64,000 nt of DNA from Ornithobacterium rhinotracheale (GCF_022832975.1 NZ_CP094846.1:1749501-1813500), one strand, 5' to 3'; positions 34,242 through 42,836 are shown, numbered from the stretch's first letter. Numbers and translations are program-made. Notes: generated by a model not told the origin, from the sequence alone.

Positions 34242-34738
34242 GCTTAGATTTAGAATTACAAAATGCCTTATCGGTATTTGCCAAAAGAGCCACGCCAACC
34301 ACGGCAGTAGAAGTGCTTTCTGTTGATAAAAAGAAAGGAACCTGTCGCGTGAAAGATGAGAGCATTGAATATAGCGTAAGGCTAACAGCCACCGAGGTTG
34401 AAAATGAAAGCGAAAAGCGTTTTTATCTATTTCCAAAAGTGGGCAGTAGCATTTTGATAGCACCCATTGAAGAAGATATGAACCGCTATCACATTATAGC
34501 ATACAGCGAGGTAGAAAGCTTTGATTACAAAGTTGGAGAAGTTCATTTTTTAGTAAACGCTGACGGCTTTCTCCTCCGCAAGGAAAACGAAACGCTCAAA
34601 GCCTTAATGGCGGATTTGATAGCAACGATTAAACGAATGAAGTTCACAACCAACACAGGAAGTACAATAAAGCTCATCAACGAGCCCGAGTTTACCGCAT
34701 TGGAAAAACGATTTAATAACCTTTTAAACGATAATTAA
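34238..34738 (+). CDS. baseplate spike-like protein (gp45 position)
   Basis: 166 aa. An OB-like start (TAVEVLSVDKKKGTCRVKDESIEYSVRLTATE ... FPKVGSSILIAPIEED) and a helical C-terminus. Follows the hub gene as gpV/gp45 spikes do. Confidence 0.6.
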   Translation: MSLDLELQNALSVFAKRATPTTAVEVLSVDKKKGTCRVKDESIEYSVRLTATEVENESEKRFYLFPKVGSSILIAPIEEDMNRYHIIAYSEVESFDYKVGEVHFLVNADGFLLRKENETLKALMADLIATIKRMKFTTNTGSTIKLINEPEFTALEKRFNNLLNDN

Positions 34739-34739
34739 A

Positions 34740-34964
34740 ATGGCTTTAAATACTGAAAGACTAAAAAATAAAATCATCGCCGCCATGGACAAATGCCAAA
34801 AAGAGGAAGATAACCCCAACCGAAGTAAGGAGGAATTTGCCTCCGATTTGGCGCGTGCCATTGTGGAAGAAATTAAGGAATTACAAATCGTTTACACCGC
34901 TGGGCTAATTGCGCCATCAAGTGGCGGCCCCGTAACAGGAAAAATTAACGCAAAAATTGAATAA
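34740..34964 (+). CDS. hypothetical baseplate-region protein
   Basis: 74 aa. Charged helix and then the ending IAPSSGGPVTGKINAKIE, a short extended segment common at the C-terminus of phage structural proteins. Overlaps the next gene by 1 nt. Confidence 0.5.
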   Translation: MALNTERLKNKIIAAMDKCQKEEDNPNRSKEEFASDLARAIVEEIKELQIVYTAGLIAPSSGGPVTGKINAKIE

Positions 34965-35290
34965 TGATGAATACTATACAAGACTGGATTACTTTACTTT
35001 TTGGTGGGGGAACGCTGGTAAATCTCATTGGCTGGCTCGCTGAGAGAAAGAAACGAACCGCTGAAATAGAGAACTTGAAAACTGAAAACGAAAGTAAAGA
35101 AATTGAAAACGCAGAGCGCGTGTTAAAATACTACCGTGAAATGATAGAAGATTTAGCCCTCAAACTCAAAACTGCCATTTCTGAGCTTGACGAAGCAAAG
35201 CAAACTATCAAGGAGCTGGAGCAAAAAGTGGAAGCACTCACCAATGAGCTGACCAAATACAAGCAGTTAAACGGAAAAGCCAAAGTGTAA
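34964..35290 (+). CDS. membrane-anchored coiled-coil protein
   Basis: 108 aa. One N-terminal helix (WITLLFGGGTLVNLIGWLAE) and a coiled coil over residues 30-100 with heptad pattern (ELDEAKQTIKELEQKVEALTNEL). Type II topology. It resembles i-spanins, though it lies among baseplate genes. Confidence 0.55.
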   Translation: MMNTIQDWITLLFGGGTLVNLIGWLAERKKRTAEIENLKTENESKEIENAERVLKYYREMIEDLALKLKTAISELDEAKQTIKELEQKVEALTNELTKYKQLNGKAKV

Positions 35291-35577
35291 TGCAGATAGT
35301 AGTATTACATAAACAATCCCTTTTTGATGTGTGCCTAATGCACACGGGGAGTATTGTTGGTGTCTTTGAGTTGGCTCAAGCAAACAATCTAAGCATTACC
35401 GATGATGTACAAGCTGGCGAACGCTTGGAACTGCCACAGCCCATCACACAAGATGCGGATATTTTAGCCTACTACCAAGCCAAAAACATTCAGCCTGCCA
35501 CGGCGCTTGAGGAATACACCGAAAAATTAGAAGGTATCAGTTATTGGACAATTAACCAAGATTTCAAAGTATCATAA
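35290..35577 (+). CDS. LysM-like tail protein (gpX-like)
   Basis: 95 aa. The first 50 residues form a LysM pattern (QSLFDVCLMHTGSIVGVFELAQANNLSITDDVQAGERLELP). Such proteins join sheath end and baseplate and may touch peptidoglycan. Confidence 0.65.
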   Translation: MQIVVLHKQSLFDVCLMHTGSIVGVFELAQANNLSITDDVQAGERLELPQPITQDADILAYYQAKNIQPATALEEYTEKLEGISYWTINQDFKVS

Positions 35578-35579
35578 TT

Positions 35580-36434
35580 ATGGCAAGAAGCATAGAAGAA
35601 ATACAAGCGGAGATTTACCGAGAAAAAGAAAACCACGAAGAACTAAACGAGCTCAATAGCACGAGCAAAACCGCCCTTTGGCGTTTGTGGATATATATTG
35701 TTTCCGTAGCGATTTGGTCGCTGGAAAAAATCTTTGATTTGCACAGGGCAGAGATTGACGAGCGTTTGCGCCAACTCAAGCCTCACACGGCACGCTGGTA
35801 TCGTAATAAGGCTTTGGCTTTTCAATACGGATTTGATTTGCTAGAAGATAGCGACAAATACAACAACGAAAACCATACGGAGGAGGAAATAGAACAAGCC
35901 AAAGTAATCAAATACGCCGCCGTGGTTGAGAGTGAGGAACAGCGCATGCTTATCATCAAAATAGCGGGCGAAACTGGAGGTAAACTATGGAAACTCGCGC
36001 CCGAGGTTGAGAGCTCATTTAAAGCCTATATAAACGAAATAAAAGACGCTGGTGTAGCTGTATCCATTGTGAACTATCGACCTGATAGATTGAAATTAAA
36101 TCTTAGAATTGTGCGGGATCCTTTGGTGCTTGATGAAAATGGAATTGAGATTTTAACTGCCAAGCAACCCGTGCGCGAAGCCATAGAAAACTATATGAAA
36201 ACCCTGCCCTTTAATGGTGAATTGTCTTTGGCTAAATTGGTAGATGAAATCCAAAAAGCCAATGGCGTGGCTGATGTAAGCCTTGATTTGGCAGAAAGTC
36301 AATGGATAGATGGTAGTACTGATACTTATGGCATCGCCATGCCCATTGATATTTCTACCATTCCAGTGAGTGGCTATTTCGCTGTGAATTTTGACACAGA
36401 AGATGAAACCAAAAGTGTTATCAATTATTTATAA
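35580..36434 (+). CDS. baseplate J-like protein
   Basis: 284 aa. An N-terminal helical hairpin (SIEEIQAEIYREKENHEEL, TSKTALWRLWIYIVSVAIWSLEKIFDLHR) and a C-terminal repeat-like beta part (VREAIENYMKTLPFNGELSLAKLVDEIQKANGVADVSL), the last as in wedge protein J/gp47. Ends at the start of the next gene. Confidence 0.65.
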   Translation: MARSIEEIQAEIYREKENHEELNELNSTSKTALWRLWIYIVSVAIWSLEKIFDLHRAEIDERLRQLKPHTARWYRNKALAFQYGFDLLEDSDKYNNENHTEEEIEQAKVIKYAAVVESEEQRMLIIKIAGETGGKLWKLAPEVESSFKAYINEIKDAGVAVSIVNYRPDRLKLNLRIVRDPLVLDENGIEILTAKQPVREAIENYMKTLPFNGELSLAKLVDEIQKANGVADVSLDLAESQWIDGSTDTYGIAMPIDISTIPVSGYFAVNFDTEDETKSVINYL

Positions 36435-36899
36435 ATGAGAATTTTTGATTTAGACATAGAAAAATTAAGCCTGCTTTTAACGCCAACATTTTTGCGGAAA
36501 GCACGAATGCGCGCGTGGCTATTTACTTTGCTTAGCCCACTTAAAAGCTTACATTATGCTTTTACCATCAAGCGAAAAACAGATATTCAAACCCTTGGCT
36601 ACAACGGGCAAAAATGCTACTTGAGAAAAGCACTAAACGATGCTTTTGACGATGCTTTGCGCCGCATCGAAATCGTCGAGGGCAATAAGTTTAGCCGACA
36701 ATACATTTATACCCGTGGCGAGCAAAAATCACGCTTTTTAGGCACGATGTATTTGCGAGATAGAGCCGATTACGCCGACACTGGAGTGGATTTTTTAGTA
36801 TTAATCCCAAAGGAATTAGAGGGTAAAAAAATAGAAATAAATGCCCTTGTCAATTATTACAAATTAGCCAGTAAAATATTTAAAATATACACAAAATGA
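36435..36899 (+). CDS. baseplate/tail protein, gp48 position
   Basis: 154 aa. Start MRIFDLDIEKLSLLLTPTFLRKARM, then CYLRKALNDAFDDALRRIEIVEG. The GQKCYLRKALND element recurs in Bacteroidota phage tail operons. Overlaps the fibre-type gene by 4 nt. Confidence 0.5.
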   Translation: MRIFDLDIEKLSLLLTPTFLRKARMRAWLFTLLSPLKSLHYAFTIKRKTDIQTLGYNGQKCYLRKALNDAFDDALRRIEIVEGNKFSRQYIYTRGEQKSRFLGTMYLRDRADYADTGVDFLVLIPKELEGKKIEINALVNYYKLASKIFKIYTK

Positions 36900-37759
36900 A
36901 CAAATTAAAACTTGACAACACCGGCGGTTTTCCGCTAGATACCAATGTGTTGGATTTTATGCAAAATAGTTATCAGCTCTTTAACCATTTAGGGCATTTG
37001 GCCGGTGATTTAGCGATTATTTCTGGCTGTAAAGTAACGGGGTCAAGCGTGAGCGACGGCGTTGTTTTCATTGGCGGCGAGCTGTTGCCTTTTAAAGGTG
37101 GGAGCGCTTTTACTAGCGTTATCATTAAGGAAGAAAAGAGAGCCTTGCCCTTTGAAGATGGCGAGAGCAAAGAGGTGGAAATCACGCGTTACGCTACTTT
37201 TGGCGCAGGTACCAATACCTACCCTTGGGCGGATTTTAAGCGACCGCCAAGCCTCTCGGCGCTCGAAGACCATCTCATTCGGTTGTTTTCAGAAAAAGCC
37301 GAGACCGAAGATTTGGCAAGGGCAGAGCAAAGACTTGGCGCACTGGAAACCAAAAAAATACAATGGAGCGAGGTGGAGCAAAAGCCTACGAGCTTCCCAG
37401 TGGAAGCGCATACCCACCCATTTAGCGACATCACCGATTTGCCCTACAAGATAGTGGCTGCGGGCTTGGTAGATTACCGCACACGGAGAGCTACAAAATT
37501 CATTGGTGATTTTACGGTTTCTGCCGTGATGGTTGAGGGCAGGTCTCGTCCCGATTACACCGATTTACACCGCATACACCACAACCTTGGGCATACCAAA
37601 TATATGGTGGTAGGGCAAGTGCTAGGAGGTTTTGATCAGCGCTTTATCAAATTTAACGCATACGACAATAGGATTAATTACTGCGATGTTGGCACCTCCG
37701 ATGATGCCAGTGGCAACGCCTCCAACTTTGTATTTGCAATCATAGAATTTAAAAACTAA
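36896..37759 (+). CDS. tail-fibre-like protein
   Basis: 287 aa. N-terminal plug-like part (GGFPLDTNVLDFMQNSYQLF), a helix, then VEAHTHPFSDITDLP, the HTHPFSDI motif typical of phage fibre necks, and a beta tip with ENNRIN-like NAYDNRINYCDVGT. Confidence 0.65.
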   Translation: MNKLKLDNTGGFPLDTNVLDFMQNSYQLFNHLGHLAGDLAIISGCKVTGSSVSDGVVFIGGELLPFKGGSAFTSVIIKEEKRALPFEDGESKEVEITRYATFGAGTNTYPWADFKRPPSLSALEDHLIRLFSEKAETEDLARAEQRLGALETKKIQWSEVEQKPTSFPVEAHTHPFSDITDLPYKIVAAGLVDYRTRRATKFIGDFTVSAVMVEGRSRPDYTDLHRIHHNLGHTKYMVVGQVLGGFDQRFIKFNAYDNRINYCDVGTSDDASGNASNFVFAIIEFKN

Positions 37760-37763
37760 AACA

Positions 37764-38831
37764 ATGGCAAAGACAGATTTAAACACCATAAAAAACTGGT
37801 TTAAAAACGGTTTGAAGCCCACGCAGGAGCAATTTTGGGCGTGGCTGGACAGCTTTTGGCATAAAGATGACAAAATACCCGCGGAAAATATCCAAGGGCT
37901 AAACGATATGCTTTCAAACATTGATTTGTCCTCTAAGGTTGAAAACACAGATTTTGAAAGCTACAAACAAGAACAAGTCGAGGCACTTAATCAAAAAGTA
38001 GACAAGGAAGAGGGCAAAGGGCTAAGTGCTAATGACTTTACAGAGGAGCTAAAAAATAAATTAGAAAATTTTAGCAATCTTTCAACGGAAGACCAAACCA
38101 TTGCCTCTGGTGTGGAGCGCACGCTCAATGTCGAGGGTAGACTTAAAATAAGTGGCGATGGTGTCGAAGAAAAAGAAGTGAGCGACCCACAATTTACGCA
38201 TTTACTTACCTCTGACGAAGACGGAACCATTGCAACTATTAATTGTGCTAATTGGCAGAAGCACACGCTCACAGCGCCAAATGGCTATTCCATAAATGTT
38301 GATAGCATTTCAAGTGTAAAAGAATTAAAAAGTGTAGGCTCATACTTCTCTAACGGAAGTAGGAAGGATAGACCAGCTCTAACGACGTATAACACATGGG
38401 GAGAAACAATTATAGGCAGGGCAGCAGACCTTAATGGAAGACGAGATGCTTTGGTGTCTTTTTTTTACAATTTCCAGGATTATCCAAGGCTTACGCTTCG
38501 TTCGGTTCGATTTGACGGAAGTATTTACGATGATAAAGTTTGGATGGAAAGTGATAATGTCACCCATTATACAATCGGAAGTAATATCGTTTTTGATAGG
38601 AATAGAAGATATGGAGATTGGAATTCTGCACTTTCTAAAGTAACATTCACATTACCAGCAGGGAAAAGAGGTGGGGTAACGGTGTGGATTTTTTTTAATG
38701 GAACTGAATTACCTAAGGCCACAGAAATAAAGTGGCAAAATGAAAACGATTTTAGAAGTAATGAATCTTGTCTATTAAAATTGGAAGTTGTAGATACAAA
38801 GGTGATAATAGGAACAATAGTAAAAATATAA
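37764..38831 (+). CDS. tail fibre, probable host-recognition protein
   Basis: 355 aa. The first 160 residues (LKPTQEQFWAWLDSFWHKDDKIPAENIQGL, coiled coil, then LNVEGRLKISGDG) are fibre shaft. From about residue 165 the DNA turns clearly AT-richer and the protein becomes a beta tip without known motif. This mosaic pattern fits exchange of the receptor-binding end. Confidence 0.65.
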   Translation: MAKTDLNTIKNWFKNGLKPTQEQFWAWLDSFWHKDDKIPAENIQGLNDMLSNIDLSSKVENTDFESYKQEQVEALNQKVDKEEGKGLSANDFTEELKNKLENFSNLSTEDQTIASGVERTLNVEGRLKISGDGVEEKEVSDPQFTHLLTSDEDGTIATINCANWQKHTLTAPNGYSINVDSISSVKELKSVGSYFSNGSRKDRPALTTYNTWGETIIGRAADLNGRRDALVSFFYNFQDYPRLTLRSVRFDGSIYDDKVWMESDNVTHYTIGSNIVFDRNRRYGDWNSALSKVTFTLPAGKRGGVTVWIFFNGTELPKATEIKWQNENDFRSNESCLLKLEVVDTKVIIGTIVKI

Positions 38832-38834
38832 TCA

Positions 38835-39260
38835 ATGAAAACAAAATTTAATATAGAAGAGCATCGCTATGCGTTCAAAGGTTGGATGCAGGAGCAGATA
38901 GATGATCATAAGTCTGGCAGCATTAGAGTGCTAGATATTGTCGGTATTGGATTAGACCACGAGTTTAAAATTATTCCAATCAAGAGTTACACACATTATT
39001 TCACCAAAGACGGCGTGTATTTGCCAGAGTTTACACACGAAACGCGAGAAAAAGGCAGAAAATGGCGAATTGATGACACCTACGATGTATTTGTGAGAGA
39101 TGAACGCGGCGAAATCGTAAAAGGCGAAGATGATGTGCCTTTGGAAATGGACGCTTACGAAGCTTTCTCTCAAACCGCGTTTAAAGTGCTCAAGCCTATG
39201 CTTTCAAAACACATTCAAATAGATAACGCTAACAGAGAATTTGATGAAAACACTAATTAA
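38835..39260 (+). CDS. hypothetical protein, possible fibre assembly factor
   Basis: 141 aa, acidic (DERGEIVKGEDDVPLEMDAYEAF). Starts 4 nt after the fibre gene, the usual place of a fibre chaperone. No family recognised. Confidence 0.4.
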   Translation: MKTKFNIEEHRYAFKGWMQEQIDDHKSGSIRVLDIVGIGLDHEFKIIPIKSYTHYFTKDGVYLPEFTHETREKGRKWRIDDTYDVFVRDERGEIVKGEDDVPLEMDAYEAFSQTAFKVLKPMLSKHIQIDNANREFDENTN

Positions 39261-39648
39261 CCTTTTAATTTTCATCATCGCGCCTGTGCTGGTAATTGCG
39301 CTTACGCCACTCAATGTAGCAATTGTATTCGCCAAGGATTGGCGAAAAAAAGGCTTTAAAAAAGCATTTCAAGGTATGGCAGGTTATTTCAGAGAAAGTG
39401 CTTACAGGTGGGATTGTTTTGGTTGCTCCGAGCTCAGAACACTCTGGAATTGCACCCTTAAAACTAAGCAAGGGAAAGAATTTGGCAAGCGCGGTTTAAG
39501 CCTAAGTTCTGACCTCGGAATGCAAGAGGTAGATGGCACCATGAGCAAAACAGGCGCTGTGCTAAATTGTTCACTTTTTTTAATTGAGCGCAATCACTGC
39601 CGTAAAGCCTATGAAAACGATGAACTTAAACAAAAAATTAATAACTAA
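39244..39648 (+). CDS. hypothetical protein with N-terminal membrane anchor
   Basis: 134 aa from ATG 39244. Helix of about 23 residues (LINLLIFIIAPVLVIALTPLNVA), then a Cys-bearing soluble part (DCFGCSELRTLWNC) that may hold metal or disulfides. Overlaps the gene before by 17 nt. Confidence 0.5.
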   Translation: MKTLINLLIFIIAPVLVIALTPLNVAIVFAKDWRKKGFKKAFQGMAGYFRESAYRWDCFGCSELRTLWNCTLKTKQGKEFGKRGLSLSSDLGMQEVDGTMSKTGAVLNCSLFLIERNHCRKAYENDELKQKINN

Positions 39649-39659
39649 AATTTATAGTG

Positions 39660-40031
39660 ATGAAAGAATTATTATTTAGACTTTTAAAAAAAGCAGAAAG
39701 CATTTGGCGTAAAATCGATGCTTTTTTAGGCGGTTTCGGCCTTAAAAAATTATTTACAAGATTCGTAGCGCAGGGTATCATCTTAGGATGCATCTACGGC
39801 ATTGGTCTAATATGGATAGACCCTGCGCCACTGAGCGCTGTTTGGGCATTCACTTATTTCATTGTGGCTTATTTAATCTCGATGCCATTGTTTTATTGGC
39901 TAAACAGAGCTTGGATTCGTCATTTAAAGTTTACAGACGGCACCACGATGTTTTTTAGCATCTACGGCGAAATAGTGTGGGCAGTCTTTTTAATATCAGT
40001 ACTAGCATATTCAGGAGATTTAAGCGCATGA
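39660..40031 (+). CDS. membrane protein, holin candidate
   Basis: 123 aa, about three helices (FVAQGIILGCIYGIGLIWI, AVWAFTYFIVAYLISMPLFYW, IYGEIVWAVFLISVLAYS) after a basic N-terminus. It stands before the amidase gene. Holin role inferred from place and topology. Confidence 0.55.
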   Translation: MKELLFRLLKKAESIWRKIDAFLGGFGLKKLFTRFVAQGIILGCIYGIGLIWIDPAPLSAVWAFTYFIVAYLISMPLFYWLNRAWIRHLKFTDGTTMFFSIYGEIVWAVFLISVLAYSGDLSA

Positions 40032-40279
40032 TACCAGTAGACAAAGCATTGCATTCAGCGATAGGCTTGGCGATAACATTTGTTGTCGCCTACGCCTTAC
40101 TCGCTTTTGATTTCAATTGGTGGAAAGCCTTGCTCATTGGTTATTTTGTAACTGTTGCTTTCGCCTTTTTGAATGAGTTAAGAGACTATTTAGCTTATGG
40201 CTTGTTTGACTGGAAAGACATTACCGCAACGCTGAACCCCATTGTTTTCGTTAAATATTTAATTCAATTGAAGTTATGA
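40028..40279 (+). CDS. small membrane protein of the lysis cluster
   Basis: 83 aa, two or three helices (HSAIGLAITFVVAYALLAF, WKALLIGYFVTVAFAFL). It starts at ATG 40028 with a 4-nt overlap, and its end overlaps the amidase start. Resembles small phage-neighbourhood VanZ-like/holin partner proteins by pattern. Confidence 0.5.
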   Translation: MIPVDKALHSAIGLAITFVVAYALLAFDFNWWKALLIGYFVTVAFAFLNELRDYLAYGLFDWKDITATLNPIVFVKYLIQLKL

Positions 40280-40830
40280 AAGAAATTAATACCAAAGTTT
40301 ATCCTAGTGCAGGACATTGGGCAAAAGACAGCGGCGCAGTAGCGAATGGCTACATTGAGCGCGACGAAATGGACAAGCTCCGCAATATGATCGTAGCAAG
40401 GCTTAAAGCCCGTGGACACGCTTATAATACCGATGATAATTCAGAAAGTAACCGCGTGTATCAAGGGCGTATCCGCAAGGAACTGCGCACGGGTGATGTG
40501 GTGATGGATTTGCACCTTAATGCTGGACGACCCGAAGCCACAGGCGTGGAAGTTTACATAAGCCAAAACGCGGGTACAGATAGTAAAAAATTAGCCAAAG
40601 AAGCTGTGGACGGCTTGGCTAAAATCATGGGAATAGCCAACAGAGGTGTGAAAACTGATAACCAAAGCCAGCACAGCAGAATAGGCATTTTAAACCTCCG
40701 TGGCACCGCCGTGCTTATTGAATTTGCCTTTATCACAAACAAAAGCGATATGGCTAAATACAAAGCCAATGTGGGCAAAATCGCCGACTTTTTAACCGAG
40801 TTATTAATTAAATATGATAAAAATGGTTAG
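40276..40830 (+). CDS. N-acetylmuramoyl-L-alanine amidase (endolysin)
   Basis: 184 aa, Amidase_3-like: His in PSAGHWAKDSGA near residue 13, NTDDNSESNRVYQGR near residue 57, His in LHLNAG near residue 77, and Glu in VLIEFAFITN near residue 150 as zinc/catalytic set. No signal peptide, so it relies on a holin. Confidence 0.85.
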   Translation: MKEINTKVYPSAGHWAKDSGAVANGYIERDEMDKLRNMIVARLKARGHAYNTDDNSESNRVYQGRIRKELRTGDVVMDLHLNAGRPEATGVEVYISQNAGTDSKKLAKEAVDGLAKIMGIANRGVKTDNQSQHSRIGILNLRGTAVLIEFAFITNKSDMAKYKANVGKIADFLTELLIKYDKNG

Positions 40831-41386
40831 GTACATAATTGCTTTTTTATTGTGTTTTTTGCTTTTAGGCTGCAAAACACAAACGGCAAAAATGGAAAGC
40901 AGCGTATCCACCGAGGTGCGGCAGAACGGACAACTCCTCAGGTTAAATAAAAGTGATTTCAGTTATATGGAAAAAACGGATAACTCACAAAATAGCCTAT
41001 TAAATTTTGGTTATGATTTCACGCTAAGCTCTAAAGATAGTACTAAGCCAGCACGGATAACGGAATATAGGAACGGCAAGCCCTTTCGTGAAATTGTAGC
41101 AGAAAACGCTACTTATACGGAGAAAAAAAGCCAAAAAGATAGCTCAAATCATAAGCATAGTAGCGAGCTATACGGCAGAATAAACGAACTGCAAACACGG
41201 CTGGAGAAGCAACAAATTTCTATCTCAGCACTTGAAAAAAAAACCATAAAGCAAAAGCAAGACAATATCAAACTGGCTAATAACTTTAAGTATTTGCTTT
41301 GGGCAGTTATATTATTTGGTATTGTTTACATAGGTTCAAGTACTGGTATTTTTAAAGCATTTAAACGGCTTTTAAATAGAACTTAA
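40823..41386 (+). CDS. probable unimolecular spanin
   Basis: 187 aa from ATG 40823. It has a lipoprotein signal (IIAFLLCFLLLGC, Cys near 17), a long polar and coiled-coil middle (INELQTRLEKQQISISALEKK) and a C-terminal membrane helix (YLLWAVILFGIVYIGS). That is exactly the u-spanin plan linking outer and inner membrane in lysis. It follows the endolysin. Confidence 0.7.
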   Translation: MVRYIIAFLLCFLLLGCKTQTAKMESSVSTEVRQNGQLLRLNKSDFSYMEKTDNSQNSLLNFGYDFTLSSKDSTKPARITEYRNGKPFREIVAENATYTEKKSQKDSSNHKHSSELYGRINELQTRLEKQQISISALEKKTIKQKQDNIKLANNFKYLLWAVILFGIVYIGSSTGIFKAFKRLLNRT

Positions 41387-41410
41387 ATATCGTTTAAAAC
41401 TTCTTTTGCA

Positions 41411-41543
41411 GAGGGCGGAAGTATAAAAAAATGCCCTCCGCTTTTAAAACTTTCTCAGGGTATTAAAACAACGAGCCACACTGGCTACGGAGGACAAAAA
41501 GTCTTCTGTGCTAGTGTGGCTTTTTTCGTTGTATTACCCTGAG
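41411..41543 (+). ncRNA. two hairpins before the modification cassette, one very long
   Basis: GAGGGC/GCCCTC (41411-41416/41433-41438) comes first. Then a stacked hairpin: CTCAGGGTA/TACCCTGAG (41454-41462/41535-41543), ACAACGA/TCGTTGT (41468-41474/41526-41532), GCCACACT/AGTGTGGC (41475-41482/41513-41520) and CGGAGGAC/GTCTTCTG (41488-41495/41501-41508). T6 at 41521-41526 follows the inner stem, so the inner part alone is a terminator while the whole is a roughly 90-nt structure. It separates lysis from cargo genes. Confidence 0.7.
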
Positions 41544-41572
41544 AGCAACAAAGATAATAACAATTAAAAGAA

Positions 41573-41701
41573 ATGGCAAAATTTAAATATAAAGAGCAGC
41601 ACGCCGTTATCGTGAAGTGTAGTAACGAGGACGAGCAAAAGAAAGTTTTTGAACAACTTAAAAAATTAGGATTTAAAGAATTAAAAGTAGTATCAGTATG
41701 A
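41573..41701 (+). CDS. 42-aa protein leading the modification cassette
   Basis: MAKFKYKEQHAVIVKCSNEDEQ, then KVFEQLKKLGFKELKVVSV: a beta-helix-beta plan. Its stop overlaps the ATPase start (ATGA), as com overlaps mom in Mu, though it lacks Com's zinc-finger cysteines. Function unknown. Confidence 0.55.
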   Translation: MAKFKYKEQHAVIVKCSNEDEQKKVFEQLKKLGFKELKVVSV

Positions 41702-42384
41702 AAATTGAAGTAAAACACACCTGTAAGAATTTTAAAAGTTTTAGAGCGGAAAAAGTAAAATCATTGTTTAACGCAGAAAGTGGTCACGAGTGGGAGCATA
41801 CTGCCGATTTACCCATAGAAGGAGGTGATTGGCAAATAGGGCTCATAGTTGGCCCGTCTGGTAGCGGTAAAACCTCCATAGGCTCACAAATTTGGGATAA
41901 CGGTATTATCAATCTTTCAGACGGATGGAGCGCCGACAGGCCAATCGTTGAGGATATAACCCCCGAAAAATCTATGAATGAAGTTACCTCGGCACTTTCG
42001 GCCGTGGGGCTGGGCGATGTGCCCGCGTGGCTAAGGCCACTCAAGGTTCTAAGCAATGGAGAGCAATTCCGCGCTGGGCTAGCTAGATTGATATGCGAGG
42101 ACAGAGATAAAATTGTGGTTGACGAGTTTACATCCGTTGTAGATAGGCAAATTGCTAAAATAGGAGCGTCGGCATTCACTAAATCGTGGAGAAGAAAAAA
42201 AAGGAAACAAATAGTTTTATTGTCGTGCCACTACGATATAATTGAATGGCTGCAACCTGATTGGGTTTATGATACTCGAACGGGAAAAGTAAAAAAAAAG
42301 TCCAAAAACGACCGCCTTTGCAACTCGACATTTGGAAGGTCAACGGAAGTTACTGGAGATTTTTTAAAGAGCATTACTATTTAG
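41698..42384 (+). CDS. soluble ABC-type ATPase (N-terminal part of a fusion)
   Basis: 228 aa if read to its own stop. Walker A GPSGSGKTS near residue 58, signature LSNGEQFRAGLARL near residue 118, Walker B KIVVDEFTSVVD near residue 143 and switch His in SCHYD near residue 178 are all present. There is no membrane segment or partner permease, so it is not a transporter. The last about 27 residues (SKNDRLCNSTFGRST...) look unlike a real domain, because the GNAT frame takes over at the slippery site 42294-42300. Confidence 0.85.
   Translation: MKIEVKHTCKNFKSFRAEKVKSLFNAESGHEWEHTADLPIEGGDWQIGLIVGPSGSGKTSIGSQIWDNGIINLSDGWSADRPIVEDITPEKSMNEVTSALSAVGLGDVPAWLRPLKVLSNGEQFRAGLARLICEDRDKIVVDEFTSVVDRQIAKIGASAFTKSWRRKKRKQIVLLSCHYDIIEWLQPDWVYDTRTGKVKKKSKNDRLCNSTFGRSTEVTGDFLKSITI
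42294..42300 (+). promoter_or_regulatory. -1 frameshift site joining ATPase and GNAT frames
   Basis: A AAA AAG in the ATPase phase, within A9G (42291-42300). A -1 slip reads VQKRPPLQLDIWKVNGSYW directly into the acetyltransferase, giving a product of about 379 aa. It could also be a simple frameshift mutation. Confidence 0.6.
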
Positions 42385-42836
42385 ACCTACCGCACCCTCC
42401 GTGTGCGGAGTATTTTGTGGGAACTATAAACGGCGAGCTTGTTTGCCATGTGGCGGTTTGCCCATTGTTTACCGCCAAAGCGTACAGGGCTACGCGATTG
42501 GTTGTAATGCCTGAGTGGCAGGGCGCGGGAGTGGGTAAGCGTTTTCTAAACGAAATAATGCAATATCACTTAGATGGGAACGGGCGCTGCGGTCGCAAGT
42601 ACCACACCTTTTTTCACACATCACACCCCCAACTTTGTGGCTACCTCCGCCATGCAAATAAGTGGACCCAAACTAATGCGCAATTATACGGAGCAAATAA
42701 GGCAAAAAGTGCTAGGTCAATACAAAAAACAGGAAAGGGAATCGGAGGAGATAAAAATAAAACCATTAGCGGGTTTGGTGGGCACTTTAGGGCTATCCAA
42801 GCATTTAAATATTTAGGAAATGAAAAACAGCAATAA
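42300..42836 (+). CDS. GNAT-family domain, Mom-like position
   Basis: 178 residues in the -1 frame. No ATG exists near its start; the first are far inside, so translation needs the frameshift or TTG 42318. GNAT features are YFVGTINGELVCHVAVCP, then TRLVVMPEWQGAGVGKRFLNEIM (acyl-CoA loop of Q/RxxGxG/A type). Mu Mom, which modifies adenine, belongs to this superfamily and sits at the same genome end. The C-terminus is basic (KKTGKGIGGDKNKTISGFGGHF), fit for nucleic acid. Confidence 0.75.
   Translation, partial: VQKRPPLQLDIWKVNGSYWRFFKEHYYLDLPHPPCAEYFVGTINGELVCHVAVCPLFTAKAYRATRLVVMPEWQGAGVGKRFLNEIMQYHLDGNGRCGRKYHTFFHTSHPQLCGYLRHANKWTQTNAQLYGANKAKSARSIQKTGKGIGGDKNKTISGFGGHFRAIQAFKYLGNEKQQ

Noticed and set aside
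37062-37454. 130-aa forward frame inside the fibre-like gene
   Set aside because: Alternate frame of a well-supported gene; basic, Pro/Ser-rich product without pattern.
41698-42384. ABC transporter ATPase
   Set aside because: Motifs are of ABC type, but there is no permease or membrane gene beside it and it is joined to a GNAT frame.
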